Below, one piece after another: positions 25,328-37,425 of a DNA stretch of 64,000 bases. The position numbers were made by a program, and so were the translations under genes. Each line of letters begins with the position of its first letter. The first letter of the stretch is position 1. Below the pieces are notes generated by a model, which saw only the letters and a list, made by a program, of their open reading frames with translations, searched no databases and was not told the origin of the DNA. The stretch comes from Hormiphora californensis (Eukaryota; Ctenophora; Tentaculata; Cydippida; Pleurobrachiidae), in the NCBI GenBank assembly GCA_020137815.1, contig CM035357.1:7861315-7925314 (forward strand), read 5' to 3'.

Positions 25328-27324
25328 CTGAAATAAAATGTAGTTTATTGGGATGATACCGAGAAAACAGTTAATACAACTATCAGGATGGCCACATCTT
25401 TAATTCCTCACCTTATCATGACTCTAAAGTGCATCTTATAATATTACCCCATTTCCCTCTCTAGCGCCTCCAACCAACACCCCTCCTGGCTCTCTCTCTC
25501 TCTCTCTCTCTGGCATCATTCCTTTTAATGCCTAATCAATCGACGGGCAATTCATAAAGGCCGTGACTACCGAAGTGCTAAATTAGCTTTTGATAAGAGA
25601 GACTGGTCCCTGTTGGAACGGGAGTTGGCAAATCGGTTATTCACAGAGATAAAACACATTGCCCCTCTCGCAGTCTCGGAGAGTAAGTTATAAGGCATGG
25701 GTACGGCGGGCAATTCATTAAATCCTTTGTAACGTTTACAGCTCAATTGAGCACTTTCTCTCTCTCTCTCGCACTCACTCTCTCCCTCCCGTTTATCTCA
25801 CGCATAAGTGCTAGAACTGGGGACGTGTGATAATGCACCCAGACCGATATAGCCGGAGCTGGTACCGACTGGAACGCCCAGGAAACGCCGAAACTCTAAC
25901 TGCGAATAGGAGAATGGAGCTCATTATTTATTCGGTCAAGGAAGTATAAAATAGTGGTTGAAAACTAAGAATGGCAGAGAAGCATGCGCCTAGATTCTAG
26001 ACCTGAAAGACAGGTATGGGAAAGTTTACAGAATGTCAACCCTTGGCTATTGCTATCAGTGCTGTTGGTTGTTAGGGAGCGGCTTACGGGAGGATGGGAT
26101 GATCGAGCTGGTAGATTGAGTTAGTACAAAACAGAGTTGCACCGTGTTAGTAGCAAGTTTATCGGTACAGAATCTGTTGTAGAACGTTGGGCGAACAGGA
26201 ATTTATGAAAGTGCTAGGAAAGTATTTTTGCACAGCTCCGTTTTCTACCAACTCATTCTACCAACTCGATCCGACGTCGTATTCCGCCTGGTAAGAATAG
26301 GTATGCATTCTCAGTGGACACTGGACAGTGGTTAGGGACAGCGGGACTAGACTCCTGAGACATATCTAGTTATCTTAGTAGCCAATTTTTCGGCTGAAAC
26401 GATATCCAACTACAGATAGACCTCGATTTACGGATAGATTACCCCGGCCCAGTTTATCATTTTGTGAAATAGAACCAGGTTTAGAGGTGGAGTGGGAGGG
26501 GGATAGGAGACATCAGGGGTTTGCACGTGCAAATTGAGTTCTTGAGTAATATTGAAACTTTATGGCTCTTTGGAAAGAGCTCGATCCCCTCTTTCTAAAG
26601 ATCCCAGGAAATTTAAAATTTGCTGAGAAATGGCCGAGTTATGTCGTAAAACGTCTCAAAATTTTCAACACATGAATCCCTTTGTATCAGCCGTTGTTAC
26701 TATTGAGAACGTTGGGCTCTAGTTAATTATAACTATCCCGAGAGGATATTATAATCAAGATCTAGTATTCGCAAGGTAGAGGTATACGTCCAAAAAGCAT
26801 AACAATCAGAGACCGTAGGCTACCCTCTGCACTATTGACTAAACTCTAAAAAATTTAAATTTATATATGAACAAGTATCTATATACCTATTCGGGGCCGC
26901 TCAACCACTTTCAGTTGACTTCGTTTACTTCCATTCTCCGCCTTTTGTTCTCCAACGTGATGTTTCAGCAGGTATGCGATGTCGAAACTTCGGGACATGT
27001 CACAGATCTCTTGAACCAAACTGTAGCTCACATTGGAGAGGGAGAAGTTAAAAAGGGAATAAAACTACGAAGATGTTAGAGGACTGCCCGAAACAGGGTC
27101 TGGTGCCGCGAGACAGTTAGAAGGAGACCAAGCTCAATTGGAATCAACCATCGGGCGAATAACATAGGTCAATGATCATGACAAACTTGATCAGCATAAA
27201 ACATGTCAACCATGTTTGTCTCGGTGAGCTTCCCTCGGAGGAGCTGGGGCGTGAGATCTGTGAGTCACGTGACCTCGTTATCACGTGCAGCTAGAATGTG
27301 TTAACAGAGAGTGATAAAGTGATA

Positions 27325-27330
<6 letters not shown>

Positions 27331-27384
<54 letters not shown>
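27331..27384. repeat. (GA)n microsatellite
   Basis: Pure GA tract followed by purine-rich interrupted sequence to about 27440. Confidence 0.85.
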
Positions 27385-27385
<1 letters not shown>

Positions 27386-28252
27386 CGAGAGAGAGTAGAA
27401 GAGAGATCGAGAGAGACGAGAAGGGAGAGTAGAGACTGAGGTCTAGAGCTAGAGACCCCCGACCACGATCCGACATGCGGCCACGATCCGAGACGGAGAC
27501 AAGGATGAGAGCCCCCTCATCCACCGAAGCAGAAGAGAGACGAGAGAGAGAGAGGCCAGAGGATGATCTGAGAGATCCTGAGCAATAGAAGACGTCGCCT
27601 GAGCGGAGCATGACCCCTCACGCTTCGCTAGTAAAGAGAAAGGGGATGAATCATAGTACACGACCTAGTAATTAACAAACAATGCAATGCGTGCTACTGG
27701 AGGCAAAAAAAAAACACAGTCCGCAGTCTTGGAATTATCCAGTAGGGATTTATAACTCGATAGACCGATCCTTTCATAACTTATAAATAGCATATGTCAA
27801 TTGACGTGTAGCTGGAAGACCAAACAAAATGACGTTTTTGAAAACACAAAGCAACGTATTGAGTTTCGATATATTGGTGTTATGATTTATCGTGATTCTG
27901 GGATACTAATATTTCAAGAACATGAGCTAAATTATAAAGCATGCAAAAAGCTAAGTCAGTGATGCTTGACCAGATTCGAAAGTGGGTGCATATAAATATG
28001 CTAAAAGTTCCCATTTTACGAGTGATATATTTTAACAGGAAACTCTTCAATCCTTATCTGGTTCAATTCTTATTGAAAGAAAAATCAGTAATAGATATTT
28101 GTGACGCATGGCTCAGTTGATCGGGTTAAATCAATGATAATCAATAACATTGTTTGTAAACATTTCAAGTGACATAAAGTATGGACTAAGAATCGACGAA
28201 TGTTTTGAAACTCAATAGTTGATCCAAGATAAACGGAGCATGCAAATTGGAA

Positions 28253-28462
28253 ATGAGTTCTCCCAAAACGGCATTATATATTCTGTTTATACTGCTCATA
28301 AGCAGTAGCCATATATTCACCAATCATACGATCTCAGTGCAGTGCAGTCCTGCATCATTCCGCGATTACAGGGACATATTTTATAGCTACAACTACTACT
28401 GTGTATGTACTGCTGCACAGTTGGCGACCCGATGCCCTCAGACTGTTTGGAGCCGAGGTTGA
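28253..28462 (+). CDS. Possible small secreted Cys-containing peptide, 69 aa
   Basis: An unspliced frame from the ATG at 28253 begins with a hydrophobic leader (ALYILFILLISSS) resembling a signal peptide. Four cysteines follow within about 45 residues. No promoter, intron or homologue can be recognised and the frame is short, so this may be chance. Confidence 0.2.
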   Translation: MSSPKTALYILFILLISSSHIFTNHTISVQCSPASFRDYRDIFYSYNYYCVCTAAQLATRCPQTVWSRG

Positions 28463-28818
28463 AGCTGGGCAACATTATTGGGTTCGGTATATATTTTTCC
28501 AATCTTGTGGTTACTGGAGCATGGGTAAACGGTATAAATATCCGTGGAAACCTCTGCTATTCTTTATTGTTTGGGAGAAAATGAGGGAGAGAAAATACAG
28601 ACAATAGATTAGGTTGGGGTTGGAAAAAGTTGAAAACGTAGTAATAGACAATGCCTTGTTCTTGGAGTGCAATCATATTACGATCATCGATACTCGATAT
28701 ATTTACCATAAAAGTGACACCGTGTATAAATTATGCTCACTCTAAAAAAATACACTTATCTCAAATATTACTTATTAAATGCAAACAAATTCTTTATTTC
28801 GTCAATTCATTAATAATA

Positions 28819-29077
28819 CAGTCGGACCCCGATTTACCTTGGTAGTAGCTACCTGTTCCTTTCAGCTTGTACAAAGCGTGATACGAGGACCAAGGCTGGC
28901 GGAGGATTATGAGAGGTTACGAGTAACCAAGATTTACCGGGCCCCGATTTACCGGGAGGATAAAATTCCACCGATTTAGGAAATTAACAATAATCGACCC
29001 TGATATACCGGGCACCCTGATATTATACCGGGCAAAACCCTTTCCCCCGATCATACCGGTAAATCGGGGTCCGACTG
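28819..29077. mobile_element. 259-bp pogo-like MITE with TA target duplication
   Basis: Inverted ends CAGTCGGACCCCGATTTA...TAAATCGGGGTCCGACTG are flanked by TA on both sides (28817-28818 and 29078-29079). The same ends recur at 52870, 53115, 53986 and 55158. CAGT-type ends and TA duplication suit the pogo/Tigger branch of Tc1/mariner elements. There is no coding capacity. Confidence 0.85.
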
Positions 29078-29177
29078 TAGCCTTCGTCAATGCATAAATC
29101 TTAAATCTCTTAATTTAGACAACGTCATGACAAAAACAGATTAGACGATTATATACTTCACATACAATATCTCCCAC

Positions 29178-29902
29178 TCAACTAATTGGCGTATTATTAT
29201 TCTTTCTCGCTTCCCCAGCAGCCAACTGTTCTCTAACTGCTTGAGCAATGTCCTCCTTGCTGTAGGTTGCAGTTGTTCGAGTAACCGTAGCTCGAGTGGT
29301 TTTACTCTTTCCACCGCTGCCAACATCTGGTTTCCGGTGGCGTGTGTTGGAGGAGGGTGGTTTGGATATGGGGGATGGTAGCTTCTTGGAGCGGTTTATT
29401 TGTTTTGAGGCACAAGAACATTCTTTCTCTCCCTCAGATAGTGGGGCAGAACAGTATGGACACCTGATATATGATTGAGTGGGGATTAATTAGAAGTAAG
29501 GAATACTTGAAGTGTAAAATAGATACCATCAATTGCAACCGTCACGTTCACTATTTACTTACGTTTTTTCAAAGAAGTCATCATCACTATCGGATAGATC
29601 CGTGGGAAATGTCCCATTTATATCAGGAACCACATACGTCTCACTGACCGTATGTCTGTTGGAAAATATACAGCTATTATACATTTTATTACAACTGACC
29701 AACCCAAAAACCTGGAATTCTTTAAACCACGAAATGTTTGAACTGCAGGTAACGCCTACCTATTAACGCTTTCTCCAGAGATCAGAGCACTGGTACACTC
29801 GTCATCGGAGCAACTGTCAGTAGTAGGACGGGCTCGAGTTGCAGGACTGGGAGGTGGAAACAATCCTCTGAAGAAGCCCTGAACTTGGTCTAGTACGCTC
29901 AT
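29178..29902 (-). CDS. Small acidic/basic protein with a CxxC...CxC cluster, 173 aa, unknown function
   Basis: Three exons join in phase: 29902-29760 (ATG), 29655-29563 and 29463-29178. The N-terminus (MSVLDQVQGFFRGLFPPP) could form an amphipathic helix. A Ser/Asp-rich middle (LSDSDDDFFEKT) leads to CPYCSAPLSEGEKECSC, a possible small zinc-binding knuckle. A basic Ser/Pro/Thr-rich region follows, then a short helix near the end (SKEDIAQAVREQLAAGEARK). I recognise no family. Clean splice sites and conserved phase support it as a real gene. No signal peptide or membrane segment is seen, so it is probably cytoplasmic or nuclear. Confidence 0.72.
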
Positions 29903-31159
29903 GGGCTAAAGGGAAGCAATTATTTAGTGTCTGACAGGCAGAAGCTCAAACTAACCAGGTTATTACAATATCTAAAATAGGGTACATATAAGTCAAATAT
30001 TAAAGGCTAAGTTGATATATTTTAAACCATACACTATACACATTACACACAAAGAAGCAAACTGCTGTAGTAGTGGTGGAGAGAGTAAAACCTATTTGAT
30101 GTTTATTTAAGTGACACATAAACGAATGCTGATCATTGCTTGAACCAAGGAGAAACATTCGGGGACCTGTCTGGCTAAATAAACATATCAAAGTACTGAA
30201 CGTAGTACGTCATTCTATTGGGGAGCTAGGTTATGAAATCATTATATATTGTGTCATACCGACAAACTGTCTTTTGCTCTCTATGTCTTTACTAAGACTC
30301 TCAGTGATCTTACTTTTTTCTCTCCCTATCTCAGCTCTATCTCTCTCTCTCCCTATCTCTCTCCCTCTCTCTACATTCACCCTCCTGCTCTCGTGTACAA
30401 TAACTTAGTACGTGGCAGTGACAGCTTGAAGAGATAAGAGCGATCCAGTGTAACTACACGGTTGACGTGGATGTACATTGTACACATAAAGTGTTAATAC
30501 AGGACCATAAGATTGTTAATCGATCGGCGTGGATCAATACAAACCGTTTTGCGATATTTTAAATCAAGAGACATTCAAATATATACGCTCAATGTTATTA
30601 TTATAACCCTGCATTATTAATGCGAGATATAATATAAAAGACATGTATCCAATGAGGCAAGAGAGCGGTACACGTAGCTTGGATCTCTCTTCTACAATGT
30701 ACATAAATACAACTATCCATAATAATATTTTCAAACTTTCATCGATTTTTAATCTTTCATCAATACTACATCCTACACCATAAAACTATTTATTAAGGAT
30801 TGGAAAACTGGGTGGCAGTGTGTCGTTTGTAATATCTTATAGGAGGATGAATGACTAAAGGCGGATATGATGATAGTCATTACAAGACAATAAACTTCCA
30901 TTATATAAGAATGATTTGAAGTTATATTTAGACTTTAGAGCCAAGCTCTCCTTCCTTCACTAAGGAAATTCTGTTGATAAAAACTATTCTTCAAGTTTCT
31001 AATAAAATTTGAAAAAAAATTCCCTATTTTTAACCGCAATCGATCAGTGTTTTATGTTTGGCTAAAATTGATTTGCCTAAACTTAAGCTGGAACAAGACG
31101 AAAGACGATAATGGGCAAACGATGCTATAGCGTGTACTAAAGAAGGAGTTCTTCTGCGC

Positions 31160-31182
31160 TCTCTTTTTTTCTCTCCTTCTCT

Positions 31183-31221
<39 letters not shown>

Positions 31222-31252
31222 CTCTCTATCCTTTAATCTCTCTCCCTATCTC

Positions 31253-31291
<39 letters not shown>

Positions 31292-31312
31292 ATCTCTACT
31301 TCTCTCCCTCTC
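31160..31312. repeat. Interrupted (CT)n microsatellite
   Basis: Several CT blocks separated by short interruptions. Confidence 0.8.
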
Positions 31313-33429
31313 GCTGAAGTACACGAATTAGTTGTTAGCCGGAAATACAGATCTACTACTCTAGCTCAGCGATAGATCGCTTCAATACAGCTCATGGAGG
31401 ATACTTATATATGTACGATAACTGGGAGCGAGTGAAAAAACATCTGACAAATTAGTTAACTCGTGGATATACTGGTTGTATAATTAAGCTAGAAGAAAAA
31501 CATGTCAACTGTCAAGTTGAACAGTGAGAATAATCTGAGATATATGTGATCTATATAGCCACTTCTAATGTAGTGCAATGATGCAATTACATAACATGTC
31601 AATTGTCATGTGAGTCAGTACTGCAGATGAGTTGTTTAACCTCAGCCTCCATCTTGAATGCCTTCGCCATTTACCCGGGCAGGGAAAAAAATTATAAAAC
31701 TCCTAAAAAAGTGAGAGCAGGAAGTCTTTGATTCTATAAATCTCCTATGTTTTTAACCACAAGACATTCATACATAATTCTTTAAATGCGTGTGGGAAAC
31801 AATGCAGTTCTACACTAATTTAGTCTGACATAGATCATTTTTCCGTGCAATTTCCAGCAGGGAAAATGCGCCATCTTCACTTGAGTGTATGTGACAATGT
31901 GTTCTACTGCAGAGGGTAGCTCCTTCACGCTATAACGAATCAGCAAGGAGGCATACCATTAAATAGCAGAGTAACGAAGTAGAAGCTACCGTGCTACTTA
32001 AAGGACCTCTTTTGTGTATGTTACCACACACACACAAACAAATGGACACGCAGGGGGGGGGGAGAATAATAAATGCTTAGAAATAGATGCGTGACAAAGG
32101 AATTGGATGTATTATATAATAAGGGGACGAGCTAGGCAACTGAACTGCTTATCGTGTCAAATAATAACAAAATACTGGTTCATGAAAACAGAAAACTAGT
32201 TTGTGGTACATAACCCGAGGGGTAGCAACCTCAGTTGCCCGATATAAAGCCTTCTAGTCTAGATACAGCAGCACAATGTCAAACAGTAAAGGGGTTGGGG
32301 TTCTGAAATCTTGCCTGCTATTTCAAGGGCAGCAATTTTAGAACTCTTTTACGAGGCACACATGTAGTCATGATGAGAGCACATGCATATTTAGGTGGAT
32401 GAGAGATGGTGAATGGGCATCATGGGCATGAGTGAATATACATAACAAACCAAATTGGGCCTTGATATATGATGCATGAGCTGCAAATTGAAGAATAATA
32501 AATGCTAATATATAGCGGCCAGTGTGCATGAGTTATGTCTTGTGATCATTATCGGAGCTACTGCATGATGTATTATCATGTGGTGTATAACAGGGTGTTC
32601 TACACCCTCTACAAAGGCATTACAGCTACACATTTATTATACGAGTTACTCTAATACTACTGTTAACAAATATAGCACTGTCTAAATATATGTTTCTTAT
32701 AAAGACAATGATACACATAATTAGAATGGTCATGAAGCCTTCATCGAAATGAGAGAATGGTAGGTCATAATGATTGCATCTTTCATTAAAATCTAGTGAC
32801 GAGTCAAATGAGGAAGAATTAGTTCCCATGGCAACCGATAATTAGAACTCATAAATTATCTAATTTTACAAATAACCGCAGAACTGAAGCTGAAGAGTAG
32901 GCTTGGCTAAGTTCATAAAAATAGTTTTGAAAATTCTTTTTCTGACGTGCTTCACTCTTTCTTTCTTTCTTCTTTCCTTCTTACTTTCAAGCCTCTCTCT
33001 TTCTCTCTCTCTCTCTCTCTGGACTCTGTCTATGTTATTATCATTTTGGTAATGCAATTGTGAAGTCAACATAGTGGAAGCTGCTGCAGCACCAGCTAGT
33101 TCGACATTTTAACGGAAGCACCCATATGAAACACATCGACACAATTGTGTAGTGGAACCTGTCGTCCTGTTCCGATGTGCTATGGAAACATACATAATAT
33201 TTTGGTACCAACACTCTTCTCAGTTAAAGAGACAAGATTCAAGAAGTAGATTCAAGAAACAAAGTGGTGTATGATGGAAAGATGATGAAAGGGGTCGTTA
33301 TACAACAAAAGGATACATCGCGCACACACACACACAAAAAACATGGTTACGATCATTTTCTGAACAAAGAGCTGAGAGAAAGACAATGAGCAAAGACGGT
33401 CCACATGATGCATAGAAGAAGGGAAGCGA

Positions 33430-33539
<110 letters not shown>

Positions 33540-34883
33540 AAGAGAGAGTGAGAGAGAGAACGATGTATGATGTGTGTGGGTCAGAAAACAATAGCTCGCT
33601 TTAGCCTGTCTGTCTCCCCCTATTCGTGGTACTTGCCCACCACAAACACACAAGTGTAGTACGATACATATCTCAAGGGGGTTACCAAGAGGGGTAGACA
33701 TGACTGATAGAGAGAGATAGATAGCGGGGCACGTACAAAGAAACTATAATTATAGTTGTCGAAGACTTGAGTCAAACAGTTCATCTTTATTAAGTTCGAT
33801 TAGCCAGTATGTAAAGTGTAAACGATAAACCTCGATATATGGAAAGAGAGGAGAATGGGGCGAGGATGAGCAATAGAAGATAGGATATAATTGGGGAAGA
33901 GAGAGGGAGAGAGGGGGATAGAGAGAAGGAAGGCTTTGTGGTAAAAAGGGAGAGATATGGATATATTCAAAAGCGGAGAAAGGCAGCTGAATAGTTGGAG
34001 GAATCGTTGACATCATGGGAAGCGAATATGCGTACACCAAGAGATTTAGGGAGAGGGAAAGAAGGGGACACGAGAGAGATAGATCAGAGAGGGGGCGGGA
34101 AATTAGTTTTTCCTAGATTTGCGTTCGGTATAGTAATTGTGATCGATAATTCGACTTACCTCAACAATTCGTGAGAAATATATCGAATCTATCATATCAT
34201 ATAGCTCACGTAACAGAATTATGTTTCATTCATATAATATCAAGATTTCTTCAAAGATTTTCCTTTACAACATCGAAACGTCACAGATAAGAGCTGTAAC
34301 CTACGATTCTGTGGATACTCAAAGAAAGCACATGAAACCAAAAAGAAATTCATCAATCATATAAGATCATGTCTCACATGCATTTCAATGGCTGTGAAAG
34401 ACAGCTGTAGATAAGTGATAGATATTAGATAAAAACTTTCTTGAGAAAGAAAGCGTGATATCAGAGAGATAGAGATATATAAATTACGAGAGATAGATCT
34501 AGAGAGACAGAAAGAGATGGAGATACTACTAATAAAAACCATGTGTTTTGTAATAGGATATGAGATGTGGTACCTTACATCTATCTGCTCCAGCGGAGCA
34601 GCTTCACTGATCTTCACCGAACCGTGTAAAAGTGTATGGAACTACCTTGTTGTAAACTCAATAGAGACTTGTGTTTTACTTAGAGATCACTTTTCATGGA
34701 ATTTATCAGAAAAGCTGATTAAAAGATTCGTCCGACTACCGCCGGCCCCACGAAAACGATGGCATAAGAAATCCACAAGCGCGACACAAATAACACAACA
34801 CCCATCCAGCCAGAACCGCCGCGCCACCGAATCCAAATCCTTGAATTTACCACTTTTGATCCGCCCATCGGTTGGTAGGATTC

Positions 34884-36209
34884 AGGAAGCGACCGAATAT
34901 TCGGTTCGGTTCGGTTCGGAAATTCGGTGTTTTTTGGGCGGTTCGGTTCGGTTCGGTTCGGTAGGAAATTTTGGCCGAACCACCGAATATTTTGGTCAAA
35001 AAAATGCCCAGAAATCGGGCTTTTTCATTCAAAATTTTTCAATTATTTCACGAAAATTGTATGGATTTCAATGTCAATTTCGCCGTATTAACCCTATTTC
35101 AAATCGGTGGTGCTATGTGGAAATGATTTCGCTAGTTAGCGGGTTCGATATGGATTGATTTGATACCTGACTTCCCGTCGAATCGTGTCCTCATGAGAGG
35201 GTCAACAAATTCAGAAACTTTTTTTTCAAAAAATTCATGGAGAGCACCGATCAAGGTGTTAAGAATCATTCTCTGAAATTTTGTAAAAAAGTTTGGAAAA
35301 TATTTCAAAGTCAATTTTATGGAAAATTTTCTATGTCAATTTTTGCGTACGAATCGTGTTTCGAATCGCTATTGCTAAGCGGGAGTGATGTTGCTAATTA
35401 GTGGGTCCGAGATGGATTATGCTGATACGTGATCCCCCATCAAATCTAATTAGGAAGTTTAGGGGAAACGATTCATGTTTCAATAAATCCTGCTAATTAG
35501 CGAGAGCACTGCCGCATAGCATCACCGATTCGCAACACGATTCGTACGGCAAAATTGACATAGATTTTTTTTCCGAAATTGACTTTGAAATATTTTACAA
35601 AGTTTTTTCACAAAATTAAATGTTTCTCTAAAAATTCATGGAGAGCATCGATCAAGGTATTGAGAATCATTACCTGAAATTTTGTGAAATTTTTTTTGTG
35701 AAAAATATTTTAAGTAAATTATGATATACGAATCGTGTTTCTAATCGACAATGCTAAACGGGAGTGATGTTGGTAATTAGTGGATCCGAGATGGATTGTG
35801 CTGATACGTGATCCCCCATCAAATCTAATTAGGAAATTTAGAGAGACACGATTCATGGTTCGTTTAATCCTGCTAATTAGCAATACCATTCCCGTATAGC
35901 ATTGCCGATTCGAAACACGATTCGTACGCAAAAATTGACATAGAAAATTTACGATAAAATTGACTTTGAAAATTTTTTCACAAAATTGACTTTGAAATTT
36001 TTCAAACATTTTTTAACAAAATTTCAGAGAATGATTCTCAATACCTTGACTTTTTAGAAAAACATTTATACAGAAAAAGTTTTGTATGGTTCGGTTCGGT
36101 TCGGTTACCGAAATTCGGTTCGGTTCGGTTCGGTTCGGTTCGGTAAAAAAGTTTTTCAAATTCGGTTCGGTTCGGTTCGGTGGAAAAAAACCCGGTTCGG
36201 TCGTTTCCT
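34884..36209. mobile_element. 1.3-kb element with 10-bp target duplication and (TTCGG)n ends
   Basis: The ends AGGAAGCGACCGAA and TTCGGTCGTTTCCT are inverted repeats with one mismatch. They are flanked by the identical 10-mer GGTAGGATTC at 34874-34883 and 36210-36219. Just inside each end lies a CGGTT pentanucleotide array, inverted between the two sides. The interior holds two related imperfect hairpins (about 35340-35570 and 35720-35945) built on GCTAATTAG and CGAATCGTGTTTCGAATC-like words. A 9-10 bp duplication suggests a Mutator-type transposase, but no transposase frame is present. Confidence 0.8.
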
Positions 36210-36219
36210 GGTAGGATTC

Positions 36220-37425
36220 TAACAGTAACATCATGTTGGAGCATGATCGGGATGATGTTGGATCGGGACATACAAAAGAGCTGTTTCGGCGCCCCTCTAC
36301 GATAGATGATCCGCTCAATTAGTTCCTACTACCAGCTACCTAGCAGCTCTTTGAGAGATCTTCACACTTCTCGTTCGAGCACGCTGTTATTGGGCTACAT
36401 TAGATTACTCCTTTAGCACCTTCAATCCATGAGTGTGTGTGGATGTTGTGTGTGTACTATAACAGTGTGCACGGGTGTTTTCAGGGGGCCAGATAGTGTT
36501 TCACTAACAGGGCAGCCAGCTATGGCGACTATGTGTATGTGACGACTCATTCCCATGATCTAACCCCAGTTCCTTACTTGTTTGGTGACAACTTATCATT
36601 CTGCCTCATAGTGACCCATGAGTAGACCTACAACCTCTTATGCATGGTGTTGTAGGATGGATAAAGCCTAATACAAATCGTATTTGTTTACCATTTTTTA
36701 CTCCGAGTTGTAAAAGTGTTTTGATGAAAGAGTGTGTAGGAGTATCCAGCCTGTTTTCTCTTTTTCTAAGCTTTCAGTCTGTAACAATCAGACGTGACTG
36801 TCTCTCTTTCGCTAACTTTCTCTCTCTATCTCTCTTTCTCTCTCTCTCTCTCACTAAGCTTGTTATGCACATTGCACACAATCAATGATTGGCCTACTGG
36901 ATCATCGTGTATAGTGTGCGTGTATGCTGTGTACTTGTTGCAGAGCTATGAAACTGCTGCAGCAGTGTGATGCAAAACTGATCGCTGAACGTTCTCCGAT
37001 AATTAAACAGTATGAAATATATATCCCCTGCTTAGAACATGAGCTGAACCAAAGTGTTAAAATGAAGCAGACTTGCTGCACGCTTACATGTGTTGTCTTC
37101 TGGCGAGCTTGTTTAATAGAATTCCCCTCTTCTCTATTATATTCCCTCTGTATACCCTCTCTTTATAATTCTCTCTCTGTATTCTCTTTCTTCGATATCA
37201 CTCTCTTTTGTATCGCGTTACTCTGACCTATTGTCCGAAACCAGCTTGATCTCCAAGTTTACAGTTGTACATGTTTGTGGCGTCAATAAATTCACACAGT
37301 TAAAAACTTTGCAGCTCAGTGCAGCAGCTACAGTGATATGTATATTTTGCTGTGATCTCAACGAAACCTTTGACTTTTGTGTGAAAACATTGTATTGTGG
37401 TGCGGAAGAGGGCTAGATAGTCAAG
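36220..37425. other. Gene-free stretch upstream of the LRR gene
   Basis: No exon is recognised. The LRR gene promoter and 5' untranslated sequence should lie in the right part. A short CT-rich tract is at 36810-36855. Confidence 0.5.

Larger units (their letters stand above)
25328..28818. other. Mostly gene-free stretch; upstream side of the homeobox gene
   Basis: The 5' exons of the homeobox gene should be here or further right but cannot be recognised. A plus-strand stretch ending at 25682, before a GTAAGT, stays open for about 45 codons with ordinary composition (reads ...AFDKRDWSLLERELANRLF...). It may be an isolated exon or a transposon relic. GA/CT tracts occur at 25492-25511 and 27331-27384. 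Nothing else is convincing. Confidence 0.5.

Noticed and set aside
34517-35158. 213-codon plus-strand frame
   Set aside because: It runs across the border of the 34884-36209 element and through the CGGTT array; composition is repetitive and no domain is seen.
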